A stretch of 64,000 nucleotides of DNA from positions 3,982,001 to 4,046,000 of the forward strand of contig NZ_LR743509.1 in assembly GCF_902712875.1 (NCBI RefSeq), read 5' to 3'. Shown here piece by piece: positions 1 through 8,847 of the stretch. Positions within the stretch are counted from its first letter, which is position 1. The number at the start of each line of letters is the position of its first letter. The notes below the pieces were generated by a model. It searched no databases. It was not told the DNA's origin and saw nothing but the letters and a program-made list of their open reading frames with translations. This DNA comes from Hyphomicrobium sp. ghe19. GTDB taxonomy: Bacteria > Pseudomonadota > Alphaproteobacteria > Rhizobiales > Hyphomicrobiaceae. Made by a program: the position numbers and the translations under genes.

Positions 1-624
1 CCGGACTTTCCCGACAGAATGCGCTTCTCGTCGTGATGACAGCATATCCCGCGGCCTTCGCAGCCAGCGCGCCGCGGCGTCCACCTTCGATGACCAGGGT
101 GTGCTTGGGATCGACGCCCAATGTCGTGCGCGCTTCGGTGTAAAGCCTCTCACACTCGCCCTTTCCGGCCTTATCGCCGGAGACGACCGCATCGAACAGC
201 GTTCGTCCACGATCGCCGAGAAGCGTGGTGAGCAGGCGCTCGGTATCTTTGGGGTCGAGAAGCGAAACAAGGATGAGGCGCAGGCCGTCACTGCGTCCAG
301 CGATGATCAAGTCGCGAATGCCGGGACGGGGTTCGACCGCCATCGTGGAAAGCATCTCGCCGAAGATTTTCGAAGCGCGGCGATGCATGGCCTGAATGAG
401 GAGCGAAAAATCCTCCGTCTCGGGCTTACCTCGAAGGATGGAGCGCACGTAGTGCGCCATTCGCGCTTCGCCGCTGCCAAGTTTGGCGGTAAGCGCAAAT
501 CCCTCACGATCGCATGACCAATCAAAGCCTGCCTCGGAAAACGTCTGTGCGAACGCCCGCCGGCGAACGTCTTCCGTTTCGGCAAGAGCACCATCTGCTC
601 GAATGATGATAGACTGCAGCGTCA
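1..624 (-). CDS. HAD-superfamily (CbbY-like) protein, 5' part, degenerate active site
   Basis: The gene starts at an ATG at 624 and is open for 208 codons to the left edge, where its C-terminus is cut off. The order of conserved segments matches CbbY/beta-phosphoglucomutase-type HAD proteins: motif I near residues 8-16, a helical cap, a Ser after a beta strand (VSLLD), a Lys in SGDKAGKGE, and a motif-IV-like VIEGG followed by RRGALAAKAAGY. Family motif I is DxDGT; here it reads RADGA, so the nucleophilic Asp is Arg9 and the Thr is Ala13. The second acid of motif IV (usually ED) is Gly. I infer a pseudoenzyme or binding protein; the fold assignment is firm, the role unknown. Confidence 0.8.
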
Positions 625-832
625 TCTGTCAGTCATTATCCAATTTGGATTTCAAGTATTGGGCGAAGGTACTCCTGGTTTTGAACCACGCCAACGCGAC
701 GTAAAGTCAGGGAGATCCGCCATTAACTCGGCCCAATTGCACCGCGGAATTATTGATCTGCCGGCATTGCAGTGCAGCAGCGGGCGCGGTGCCTCGCAGG
801 TTGCTCAGAGGGCTCTCGGTTAGCTTAACCCG

Positions 833-1801
833 CTAAGCCCGGAGCTCTTCGTCCAGCCACGGCATCGCGCTTCGGAGCGGAGCAAGGGTCGATGCTTCGA
901 GTGACGACTTACAGGCCTTCGTCAGGTCGCGGGGAAGCGTTCCGAGTTCTTGCCTTCGGCTCACTAACGTTAAGGTTCGCTTAAGTTTTGGACCAGGCAA
1001 CGGAACGGTCCGAACGTCGCTGCTATCGAGGCCGGCTTCGGCAAGGCATATCGGCGTCGTTATCGCGAAACCTTTGCCTCGCGCGACCATGTCGCTCACG
1101 CCAAACGGCGTATCGAATTCAAGACCTTGGGGGAAGTCGATATTGAGACGGCGGAGGTGGCGTTCGATATCGATGCCGGTCTTCGAACGGGCGCTGTAGC
1201 GAATAAACGGAAGTTTCTCCGCACACGTCTCGAGGTCCGCTACAGAGCGCGGGCTTTTTTGCTTCAGCGGCAGCACGAGTATATAGGGCTCGGTAACGAT
1301 CTCATGGCGGTCGAACCCTTCGACGTCGCTCATATCGTCGACGCCGATGAATAGGTCGAGGTTTCGCGTCAGCAGCGCGCCGGCGTGCGCAGACGTCAGT
1401 CCGGATTGCACAGACACGTGATCGGCGTGAGTGACGAGAAACGACGCCAGCGGCCCGGTTAACGCGCGCGACAGGCTGTCAACCAATCCGGCGCGGATCA
1501 GCGCGAGGCGGCCGCGGGAGGTGTGCCGGATTGCCGTGGCAATTTGCCGGGCTTCGGAGACGAGAGCGGACGCGCGCTGCCGCATCAATTCGCCGGCGGG
1601 GGTCAGAGCGAGTGGCCGGACACTGCGGTCGAACAGCTTCACGCCGAGCCGCTGCTCGAGATCGGCGATGGCTTGCGAGATCGCGGGCTGCGTCATCGCG
1701 AGGCTCTTGGCGGCAAGCGCCATAGAGCCCGCCTCGCAAACACCGAGGAACGCTTCGAGGACGTGAAGATCGAACGGGAGCCGGGCGGGGCGTATGGTCA
1801 T
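833..1801 (-). CDS. LysR-family transcriptional regulator
   Basis: This 322-residue protein has the full LysR layout: an N-terminal winged helix-turn-helix (about residues 10-70, with SMALAAKSLAMTQPAISQ and LGVKLFDRS) followed by a two-lobe effector-binding domain, at the family's usual length. It is transcribed away from the N-methylglutamate dehydrogenase operon that begins about 120 bases to its right. A perfect TATAAG-N5-CTTATA palindrome sits immediately upstream of its start, as expected for an autoregulated LysR protein that also controls the divergent operon. The effector is not evident; N-methylglutamate or a serine-cycle metabolite is a guess from context. Confidence 0.93.
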   Translation of the reverse strand: MTIRPARLPFDLHVLEAFLGVCEAGSMALAAKSLAMTQPAISQAIADLEQRLGVKLFDRSVRPLALTPAGELMRQRASALVSEARQIATAIRHTSRGRLALIRAGLVDSLSRALTGPLASFLVTHADHVSVQSGLTSAHAGALLTRNLDLFIGVDDMSDVEGFDRHEIVTEPYILVLPLKQKSPRSVADLETCAEKLPFIRYSARSKTGIDIERHLRRLNIDFPQGLEFDTPFGVSDMVARGKGFAITTPICLAEAGLDSSDVRTVPLPGPKLKRTLTLVSRRQELGTLPRDLTKACKSSLEASTLAPLRSAMPWLDEELRA

Positions 1802-1811
1802 GGCCGCGCAG

Positions 1812-1828
1812 TATAAGTATTTCTTATA
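1812..1828. promoter_or_regulatory. Candidate LysR operator between the regulator and mgdA
   Basis: TATAAG (1812-1817), five bases, then CTTATA (1823-1828) form a perfect 6+6 inverted repeat in the divergent intergenic region, 11 bases upstream of the LysR start codon. LysR proteins typically bind T-N11-A palindromes in this location. A lone ATATAAG half-site follows at 1851-1857. Assignment is by position and symmetry only. Confidence 0.5.
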
Positions 1829-1918
1829 TTATCGTCAATTACGGGCCGATATATAAGCATGATCGTTGATACACGGCGGGCTGGACTCTCTGGCGCGCGT
1901 GAAAAAGCAGAGCACCTC

Positions 1919-3181
1919 ATGCCGCGCTCGGATCGCTATTCCATCTTATCGGTTTTTCTTGAGGGACTTCGCGGGCAAACCGGGTGGGGTCCCACCTGGC
2001 GCAAGGCGTCTCCCAAGCCCAGCTACGACGTCGTCATCGTCGGCGGTGGCGGGCACGGCCTCGCGACGGCCTATTACCTCGCAAAGAGATACGGGCTGAC
2101 GAACGTCGCGGTTGTCGAAAAGGGCTGGATCGGTTCCGGCAACGTCGGCCGCAACACGACGATCGTTCGCTCCAATTATCTCCTGCCGGGCAACATCCCC
2201 TTCTACGAGACGAGCATGAAGCTCTGGGAGGGGCTGGAGCAGGACCTGAACTACAATGCGATGGTCTCGCAGCGCGGTGTCCTCAATCTTTATCATTCCG
2301 ATGCCCAGCGCGACGCCTATGCACGGCGTGGTAACGCGATGCGCCTTCATGGCATCGATTCCGAACTGCTCGATCGCGAAGCGGTCCGCTCCATGTATCC
2401 GTGGCTCAACTACGATAGCGCCCGCTTCCCGATCCAGGGCGGCCTCCTGCAGCGCCGCGGCGGAACGGTGCGCCACGATGCTGTGGCTTGGGGTTATGCC
2501 CGAGCCGCCGACCGGCTCGGCGTCGATATCATCGAGAACGCCGAAGTTACCGGCTTCCGCAGAGACAACGGCAAAATCACCGGGGTCGAGACGACGCGCG
2601 GTTTCATCGGCGCGAAAAAGGTCGGACTGGCCGTCGCCGGCAATTCCTCGCGCGTCGCCGCGATGGCCGGTTTGACGCTGCCGATCGAAAGTCATGTTTT
2701 GCAAGCCTTCGTGTCGGAAGGCATCAAGCCCTTAATCGACGGCGTCGTGACGTTCGGCGCCGGACACTTCTACGTCAGCCAATCGGACAAGGGCGGCCTT
2801 GTCTTCGGTGGCGACATCGACGGCTACAATACTTACGCGCAGCGGGGTAACCTTCCCGTCGTCGAGGATGTCCTCGAAGGCGGGATGGCGCTGATGCCGC
2901 GTATCGGCCGGGTGCGCCTGCTGCGCTCCTGGGGCGGCATCATGGACATGAGCATGGACGGCTCGCCGATCATCGACCGGACGCCGACCGATGGTCTCTA
3001 TTTTAACGGCGGCTGGTGTTACGGCGGCTTCAAAGCAACGCCTGCTTCGGGCTTGTGCTTTGCGCACCTTATTGCCCGCGATGAACCGCACGAGGTAGCG
3101 CGAGCTTATCGCCTCGATCGCTTCCGCACTGGTCACATGATCGATGAGAAGGGCATGGGCAATCAGCCCAACCTGCACTGA
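1919..3181 (+). CDS. mgdA: N-methylglutamate dehydrogenase subunit A (SoxB-like)
   Basis: The product resembles the beta subunit of heterotetrameric sarcosine oxidase. An FAD-binding GGGGHG sits at residues 42-47, after an N-terminal lead (YSILSVFLEGLRG) typical of SoxB, and the C-terminus has the family's GWCYGGFKATPASG segment. The frame is open upstream to an ATG at 1859, but the SoxB-like N-terminus begins at the ATG at 1919, giving 420 residues. It is first of four genes in the SoxB-D-A-G order. Known role of the family: with MgdBCD it oxidises N-methylglutamate to glutamate plus a one-carbon unit. The nearby mgsABC and gmaS make this assignment much more likely than sarcosine oxidase. 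Confidence 0.9.
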   Translation: MPRSDRYSILSVFLEGLRGQTGWGPTWRKASPKPSYDVVIVGGGGHGLATAYYLAKRYGLTNVAVVEKGWIGSGNVGRNTTIVRSNYLLPGNIPFYETSMKLWEGLEQDLNYNAMVSQRGVLNLYHSDAQRDAYARRGNAMRLHGIDSELLDREAVRSMYPWLNYDSARFPIQGGLLQRRGGTVRHDAVAWGYARAADRLGVDIIENAEVTGFRRDNGKITGVETTRGFIGAKKVGLAVAGNSSRVAAMAGLTLPIESHVLQAFVSEGIKPLIDGVVTFGAGHFYVSQSDKGGLVFGGDIDGYNTYAQRGNLPVVEDVLEGGMALMPRIGRVRLLRSWGGIMDMSMDGSPIIDRTPTDGLYFNGGWCYGGFKATPASGLCFAHLIARDEPHEVARAYRLDRFRTGHMIDEKGMGNQPNLH

Positions 3182-3193
3182 AGGCGAGCCAAC

Positions 3194-3487
3194 ATGCGCA
3201 TCCATTGCCCCCATTGCGGCGAACGTAGCCTCGACGAATTCTCCTATCTTGGAGATGCGGTCGTGCGCCCCGATCCCGCGTCACCGAATGCCCAAGACGC
3301 GTTTTACGCGTACGGCTACGAGCGGTCCAACGTCGCCGGCCTGATGCAGGAACTCTGGTATCACGCCGCGGGATGCCACGCCTGGCTCGTCGTCACACGC
3401 GACACGCGCACTCATGAAATTTTCGAAGTCAAATCCGCTCAAGAGGTCGCCCTCGCGCGGCAGAAAGTTGCGGGCACGGCGCAATGA
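3194..3487 (+). CDS. mgdB: N-methylglutamate dehydrogenase subunit B (SoxD-like)
   Basis: A 97-residue protein matching the small delta subunit of heterotetrameric sarcosine oxidases. CPHC at residues 5-8 and the later HAAGCH segment supply the Cys, Cys, His and Cys ligands of the zinc site known in SoxD. It begins 12 bases after mgdA and its stop codon overlaps the start of mgdC (ATGA), so the subunits are translationally coupled. The role is structural within the MgdABCD complex. Confidence 0.9.
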   Translation: MRIHCPHCGERSLDEFSYLGDAVVRPDPASPNAQDAFYAYGYERSNVAGLMQELWYHAAGCHAWLVVTRDTRTHEIFEVKSAQEVALARQKVAGTAQ

Positions 3488-6471
3488 CACAATCGGCTCA
3501 AACTTCACGACTCAACAATCGCGGGCTGATCGACCGTTCGCAGCTTCTCGATTTTACTTTCGACGGCGTTCCCTACACGGGATACGCGGGTGATACGCTG
3601 GCTTCGGCGCTGCTCGCGAACGGCGTTCGCCTGGTCGGCCGCTCGTTCAAGTATCACCGGCCGCGAGGCATCCTCACCGCCGGATCGGAAGAGCCGAATG
3701 CGCTCGTCGAGCTTCGTTCCGGAGCGCGCCGCGAGCCCAACACCAAAGCGACCACCGCCGAACTTTTCGGCGGTCTCGAAGCGAAGAGCCAGAACCGCTT
3801 TCCGTCGCTATCGCTCGATCTTCTCGCCATCAACGGACTTGTGTCGCCGTTTCTCTCGGCCGGCTTCTACTACAAGACATTCATGTGGCCAGCCGCCTTC
3901 TGGGAGAAGCTCTACGAGCCGATGATCCGGCGCGCGGCCGGCCTTGGCCGGGCTGCGCAAGAAGCTGATCCAGACAGCTACGATAAGGCCACCGCGTTCT
4001 GCGACGTGCTCGTCGTGGGATCGGGGCCCGCCGGATTGATGGCGGCCCTTTCGGCCGCGCGAGCAGGCGCACGGGTCATCCTGGCTGACGAAAGCTTTGC
4101 TTTCGGCGGAAGACTGCTCAGCGACGCCCGAACTGTCGACGGCAAAAGCGGCGCAGACTGGGTCACGTCAGTCATCGCGGAATTGAAGTCTTTCCCCGGC
4201 GTCCGATTGCTGTCGCGAACGACTGTCTTCGGCGCCTATGACACGGGGACTTTCGGAGCCGTGGAACGCGTCGCCGATCATGTTGCCATCCCTGCAGCGG
4301 GTGTGCCGCGGCAACGCCTTTGGCGCATCGTCGCGAAGCATACCGTTATCGCTCAGGGCGCGGGGGAACGTCCGATCGTATTCGGCAATAACGATCGTCC
4401 CGGCGTCATGCTCGCGAGCGCAGTACGCACCTACATCAACCGGTTTGGCGTGGCTCCCGGCGAAACGGCGGTCGTGTTCTCGAACAACGACGAAGCCGCG
4501 AGCACGATCCAAGATCTTGTGAGCGCCGGCGTTACGGTCGCGGGTCTCGTCGACACGCGTGCTGCGCTGCCGCCCGCAATCAAATCGTTGGCACGCAAGC
4601 ACGGAATTCGCATTTTCGAGGGTGCCGTCGTCGCCGATGCGCTCGGAGGTTCTCGCGTCTCGGGTGCGCGCATCATCGGATCGTATGGTGCCCCGCAAAC
4701 CGTCGCGTGCGATCTCATTGCCGTATCCGGCGGTTTCAATCCCAATCTTCAAGTCACGACGCATCAAGGCAGCCGTCCGCAGTGGCGGGATGACTTGGCA
4801 GCTTTCGTGCCCGGCGCATTGCCGAAGGGAATGGCCGTTTCAGGCTCTGCAAAGGGCACCTATGGTTTGGCTTCCTGCCTTAAGGAAGGTGCGCAGGCCG
4901 GTGCGGCAGCTGCCGCCGCAGGTGGATTTGTAGCAACGGCTGCGGCCATCCCCTCGGCCGATGACGAACCAACCGGCGTCTCTGCTTTCTGGCATGTCGA
5001 GAGTTCGAAGCATAAGGCGTTCGTCGATCAGCAGAACGACGTTACGGCGGCCGACGTTCGCTTGGCGGAACGCGAGGGTTTCCAATCCGTCGAGCATTTG
5101 AAGCGCTACACGACGCTCGGCATGGCGACCGATCAGGGCAAGACTTCAAACGTCAACGGCCTTGCCATGCTGGCGGCGCTGACGGGCAAGACCATTCCAG
5201 CGACCGGCGTAACGGCGGCACGTCCGCCATACACACCGGTAGCGCTCGGAGCCCTTGCCGGCGAACATCGCGACAAGCATTTCAAGCCGACGCGCCTCAC
5301 GCCGTCGCATGATTGGGCCAAAGAGAGAGGCGCTGTCTTCATCGAGACGGGCCTATGGCTCAGGGCTCAGTATTTTCCGAAGCCCGGCGAAACCGATTGG
5401 CTCACAACCGTCTGCCGCGAAGTGACAACGGTCAGAAACTCCGTTGGCGTCTGCGATGTCTCGACGCTCGGTAAGATCGAGATCCACGGCACCGATGCCG
5501 GCAAGTTCCTCGATCGCGTCTACATCAACATGATGAGCACGCTTGGCGTCGGAAAAGCACGCTATGGCATGATGCTGCGCGAAGACGGTATCGCGATGGA
5601 CGACGGAACCGCCGCTCGCTTCGCGGACGACCACTACTTCATCACCACCACCACCGCGAACGCGGTCAAGGTTCTTCAGCATCTCGAGTTCTGCCGCCAA
5701 TGGGTATGGCCCGAACTCGATGTGCAGATCGTCCCGGTGAGCGATCAGTGGGCGCAGTATTCCGTCGCTGGGCCGCGCTCTCGCGATCTTCTCGCGAAAA
5801 TCGTCGATGCTCCGTTCGATATTTCAAACGCAGCATTCCCGTACATGGCGGTGGCCGAACTCAAGGTGCTCGGTGGCATCAAGGCGAGACTCTATCGCCT
5901 CTCGTTCTCGGGCGAGATGGCATACGAAATCGCCGTTCCGGCGCGGCATGGCGACCTCTTGATGCGGACCCTGATGTCGAAGGGCGAAGAATTCGGCATC
6001 ACGCCGTACGGAACCGAAGCACTGGGCGTTATGCGCATTGAGAAGGGGCACGTCGCAGGTCCCGAGCTCAATGGAACAACGACCTGTGCCGACCTCGGCC
6101 TCGGCAAAATGGCATCGACGAAGAAGGACTTTGTCGGCCGCATTCTTTCGCAACGGCCGGGTCTCGCCGATCCTAACCGGCCGCGCGTCGTCGGCTTCAA
6201 GCCTGTCGACAAATCGGCGCGACTGAGAGGCGGGGCGCATTTCATCGCCAGAGACGCCGAGCCTGCCGCCCGGAACGATCTCGGCTTCATGACGTCGGTC
6301 GCGTTCTCGCCCTCGCTCGGCCACTGGGTTGGCCTTGGGTTCCTGGCGGGCGCCGAATCGCGAATGGGCGAGATTTTGAGGGCCGTCGATCCGGTTCGGA
6401 ACAGCGACATCCTCGTCGAAGTGGTCTCGCCAGTGTTTTATGATGGTGAAGGAGCGCGCCTGCGTGTCTGA
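3484..6471 (+). CDS. mgdC: N-methylglutamate dehydrogenase subunit C (SoxA-like, with GcvT domain)
   Basis: This 995-residue protein has the SoxA layout: an N-terminal Fer2_4-like domain (about residues 15-85), a Rossmann dinucleotide-binding core starting at VLVVGSGPAG (about 175-190), and a C-terminal aminomethyltransferase/GcvT-like folate-binding region from about residue 640 to the end. In sarcosine oxidase this region passes the one-carbon unit to tetrahydrofolate, so here oxidation of N-methylglutamate may yield methylene-tetrahydrofolate directly; that last step is inference. The gene overlaps mgdB by four bases and the start of mgdD. Confidence 0.92.
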   Translation: MTQSAQTSRLNNRGLIDRSQLLDFTFDGVPYTGYAGDTLASALLANGVRLVGRSFKYHRPRGILTAGSEEPNALVELRSGARREPNTKATTAELFGGLEAKSQNRFPSLSLDLLAINGLVSPFLSAGFYYKTFMWPAAFWEKLYEPMIRRAAGLGRAAQEADPDSYDKATAFCDVLVVGSGPAGLMAALSAARAGARVILADESFAFGGRLLSDARTVDGKSGADWVTSVIAELKSFPGVRLLSRTTVFGAYDTGTFGAVERVADHVAIPAAGVPRQRLWRIVAKHTVIAQGAGERPIVFGNNDRPGVMLASAVRTYINRFGVAPGETAVVFSNNDEAASTIQDLVSAGVTVAGLVDTRAALPPAIKSLARKHGIRIFEGAVVADALGGSRVSGARIIGSYGAPQTVACDLIAVSGGFNPNLQVTTHQGSRPQWRDDLAAFVPGALPKGMAVSGSAKGTYGLASCLKEGAQAGAAAAAAGGFVATAAAIPSADDEPTGVSAFWHVESSKHKAFVDQQNDVTAADVRLAEREGFQSVEHLKRYTTLGMATDQGKTSNVNGLAMLAALTGKTIPATGVTAARPPYTPVALGALAGEHRDKHFKPTRLTPSHDWAKERGAVFIETGLWLRAQYFPKPGETDWLTTVCREVTTVRNSVGVCDVSTLGKIEIHGTDAGKFLDRVYINMMSTLGVGKARYGMMLREDGIAMDDGTAARFADDHYFITTTTANAVKVLQHLEFCRQWVWPELDVQIVPVSDQWAQYSVAGPRSRDLLAKIVDAPFDISNAAFPYMAVAELKVLGGIKARLYRLSFSGEMAYEIAVPARHGDLLMRTLMSKGEEFGITPYGTEALGVMRIEKGHVAGPELNGTTTCADLGLGKMASTKKDFVGRILSQRPGLADPNRPRVVGFKPVDKSARLRGGAHFIARDAEPAARNDLGFMTSVAFSPSLGHWVGLGFLAGAESRMGEILRAVDPVRNSDILVEVVSPVFYDGEGARLRV

Positions 6472-6997
6472 GCTAGCCAACAACGTCAAAAATCCGAGCC
6501 TCGAAGCTTCCGAGCGGACAGGCCTCACGGTCACTCATGTCGCCGCCCGGCGAGGCGCTCGCGCTTCATTGGACGACGTCGCTCGCGCGGTCTTCGGAGT
6601 TTCTCTCCCATCGTCGCCGAAAGCGGTCGAAGCCAAAGGCGCGCTGATCGTCTGGACGGGCCCAGATCAATGGCTCATCGTTCAGAAAGACGGAACCGGT
6701 CTTGACCACTACGCCGAACTTGCAAAGGCATTCAATGGATTGGCTTCGCTTGTCGACGTTACTGATAGCCGTACGATTTTCCGAATAGCCGCATCGCGCC
6801 CGTCCGAAACGCTTTTAAGAAGCATGGGAATTGATTTTCACGACAACAGCTTCTGGCCGGGAGACGTCGCAATCACGCACGTCTCACATCTTGGTGTAAT
6901 CGTCTGGCGGCTTCCGGATGGTACAGCGTACGATTTCGCCTGTGCCCGCACGTATTCGAGGGATTTTGCCGATTGGCTCCGCAAATCGGTGGCCTAA
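6464..6997 (+). CDS. mgdD: N-methylglutamate dehydrogenase subunit D (SoxG-like)
   Basis: This SoxG-like gamma subunit is about 177 residues with GcvT-like features (VWTGPDQWLIV, SLVDVTDSRTIF, GVIVWRLPDG). The frame opens at an ATG at 6440, but a GTG at 6464 is preceded by AAGGAG at 6449-6454 with nine bases of spacing, and the shorter form suits the family. Its start overlaps the last codons of mgdC, as in coupled subunit genes. It closes the mgd operon; the next gene, a regulator, starts 157 bases on. Family role: non-catalytic partner of the folate domain of the large subunit. Confidence 0.85.
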   Translation: MSELANNVKNPSLEASERTGLTVTHVAARRGARASLDDVARAVFGVSLPSSPKAVEAKGALIVWTGPDQWLIVQKDGTGLDHYAELAKAFNGLASLVDVTDSRTIFRIAASRPSETLLRSMGIDFHDNSFWPGDVAITHVSHLGVIVWRLPDGTAYDFACARTYSRDFADWLRKSVA

Positions 6998-7154
6998 TAC
7001 GATAGCCATCGTTCAATAGCGGGGCCTTTTTCGGGCCCTGCGTCCTTCAGGCAATAGACAATTTCAGTTTGGGTAGTGGAATAATCACTCCCGACGTGCG
7101 AATTTATTTTTTTCCTATAATGATTGAACCGCCGTATTCGGCGGAAGGCCGTTC

Positions 7155-7808
7155 ATGTCAGACAAAACACGTAAAAGTCCTATTGCGCTGCTCGAGCCGG
7201 AACCTCTTGCGACGGGATCGAATGCACCAGGCGCGGCCGAGCACACCCTCGAGCAGGCCATCGGTCATCAGGTTCGACACCATCGCAAGCATGCCGGATT
7301 GACGGTCGCTGAGCTCGCTACTGCGTCGCAGATATCTCCCGGCATGTTGTCGAAGATCGAGAACGGTCAGATTTCTCCGTCACTCAGTACGTTGCAGATG
7401 CTCGCTTCCGCATTGAATATCCCGCTGACAGTGCTGTTTGCCTCGTTCGAACAGCGGCGCGATTGTTCTTACGTGAAAGCCGGCGAGGGCGTGGTGATAC
7501 GCCGGCGCGGGACGAAGGTCGGACATCAGTATCAGCTTCTCGGCCACTCGCTCGATGGCCCCGTCGTCATCGAGCCCTATCTGATCACGCTGACGGATGA
7601 TGCAGTTGCCTATACGGGTTTCCAGCATGAAGGCGTCGAATTCATCTTTATGCTGACGGGGGAAGTGGAATACGCGCACGCTGACCGCAGCTATCATCTG
7701 CGCCCTGGCGATGCGATCCTTTTCGATAGCGCTGCTCCGCATGGTCCGGCGCGCTTGGTGACAACCCCGATGTCATACCTTTCCATCATCATTTATCCGC
7801 GCCCCTGA
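7155..7808 (+). CDS. XRE-cupin transcriptional regulator of the methylamine genes (predicted)
   Basis: The 217-residue protein has an XRE/Cro-type helix-turn-helix at about residues 40-95 (LTVAELATASQISPGMLSKIENG) and a C-terminal cupin_2 domain (about 145-215) with FQHEGVEFIFML and LRPGDAILFDSAAPHGP. The family includes regulators that sense small metabolites in the cupin barrel. It lies between mgdABCD and mgsABC-gmaS in the same direction, so it probably controls one or both. A TATAAT at 7116-7121 may be its -10 element; no good -35 was seen. The first 37 residues are polar and not part of either domain. Confidence 0.88.
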   Translation: MSDKTRKSPIALLEPEPLATGSNAPGAAEHTLEQAIGHQVRHHRKHAGLTVAELATASQISPGMLSKIENGQISPSLSTLQMLASALNIPLTVLFASFEQRRDCSYVKAGEGVVIRRRGTKVGHQYQLLGHSLDGPVVIEPYLITLTDDAVAYTGFQHEGVEFIFMLTGEVEYAHADRSYHLRPGDAILFDSAAPHGPARLVTTPMSYLSIIIYPRP

Positions 7809-7837
7809 CGAACCCCGTCCGGCCCCACATTTCTTTT

Positions 7838-7849
7838 GAAGAAAACTTC
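7838..7849. promoter_or_regulatory. Short palindrome upstream of the mgsABC promoter
   Basis: GAAG-AAAA-CTTC lies just upstream of the predicted -35 of mgsABC in an AT-rich, pyrimidine-repeat stretch. It is a plausible operator for the adjacent XRE-cupin or LysR protein, but the symmetry is short. Confidence 0.25.
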
Positions 7850-7860
7850 TTTCTTCTGAG

Positions 7861-7889
7861 TTGACAACTTAATGGCGCGTCATTATGGT
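7861..7889 (+). promoter_or_regulatory. Predicted sigma-70-type promoter of mgsABC
   Basis: TTGACA (7861-7866) and TATGGT (7884-7889) are separated by exactly 17 bases, about 40 bases before the mgsA start codon. This separate promoter implies that mgsABC is not merely read through from the mgd operon. Confidence 0.6.
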
Positions 7890-7927
7890 CCAGATCCGTT
7901 CCTTCGTGGCCCGGTCTGGAGGCAATC

Positions 7928-8824
7928 ATGTGTGGCATCGTCGGACTATTTCTAAAGAACCCAAAAATGGAGCCACAGCTCGGCCAGCTACTTTCTGGCA
8001 TGCTGTCGACGATGTGCGAGCGAGGGCCGGACTCGGCCGGGTTCGCCGTCTACGGCTCCGGTACTGAAGGTCGATCGAAAATCACGCTGCAGTCCGCGAC
8101 TGCTGCTGAAGACTTCGCGAAGCTCAATGCAGCTCTCGCGAAGGACAAGAAGTTGGACGCGAAGCTCACCACGAAGGACACGCACGCTGTTCTCAGCGTT
8201 CCCTCGGATAAGCTTGATGCCGTCCGCGCACTGCTGAGCTCGGACTTCCCGTCGATCCGCATCATGGCGACCGGCGAGAATATCGAAATCTATAAGGAAG
8301 TCGGCTACCCGACAGAGGTCGCCAAGCGCTTCGATCTCGCTCATATGTCGGGCACGCATGCGATCGGCCACACGCGGATGGCCACCGAGTCGGCTGTGAC
8401 GACGCTCGGTGCGCATCCCTTCTCGACGGGCGCCGACGAGTGCCTCGTGCACAACGGCTCTCTCTCGAACCACAACAGCCTGCGCCGCGAACTCATTCGC
8501 GACGGCATGAAGTTCAATACAGAGAACGACACCGAAGTCGCCGCTTCCTATCTCACGTGGCGCATGAAGCAGGGACTGGATCTCGGTGAGGCCCTCGAGA
8601 AGAGCCTCGACGATCTCGACGGCTTCTTCAACTTTGTCGTCGGCACGAAATCGGGGTTCGGCGTCGTACGCGATCCAATCGCCTGCAAACCAGCAGTCAT
8701 GGCGGAAACCGACGACTACGTTGCATTCGGTTCAGAATATCGCGCACTCGCAGGCTTGCCTGGAATTGATAAGGCGAAGGTCTGGGAACCGGAACCGTCA
8801 ACCGTCTACTTCTGGCAACGCTGA
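7928..8824 (+). CDS. mgsA: N-methylglutamate synthase subunit A (class II amidotransferase)
   Basis: A class II (Ntn) glutamine-amidotransferase-type protein of 298 residues. Cys2, exposed after Met removal, is the expected nucleophile in MCGIVGLF, and ERGPDSAG (31-38), HTRMATES and HNGSLSNH are typical of the domain. It corresponds to the GlxB/N-terminal GltB module. In N-methylglutamate synthase the three proteins MgsABC together do what one glutamate synthase chain does, moving methylamine (or the methylamide nitrogen of gamma-glutamylmethylamide) onto glutamate. The stop overlaps the region where mgsB begins. Confidence 0.93.
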   Translation: MCGIVGLFLKNPKMEPQLGQLLSGMLSTMCERGPDSAGFAVYGSGTEGRSKITLQSATAAEDFAKLNAALAKDKKLDAKLTTKDTHAVLSVPSDKLDAVRALLSSDFPSIRIMATGENIEIYKEVGYPTEVAKRFDLAHMSGTHAIGHTRMATESAVTTLGAHPFSTGADECLVHNGSLSNHNSLRRELIRDGMKFNTENDTEVAASYLTWRMKQGLDLGEALEKSLDDLDGFFNFVVGTKSGFGVVRDPIACKPAVMAETDDYVAFGSEYRALAGLPGIDKAKVWEPEPSTVYFWQR

Positions 8825-8847
8825 TGCAGCAGCTTATTGGGGAACTT

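Noticed and set aside
1859..1921. Upstream ATG at 1859 as the mgdA start
   Set aside because: The extra 20 residues have no SoxB counterpart and no ribosome-binding site; the ATG at 1919 starts the conserved N-terminus.
7020..7045. Hairpin after mgdD as an intrinsic terminator
   Set aside because: GGGCC/GGCCC has the T residues in its loop and no T-run after it, so it does not fit the terminator pattern.
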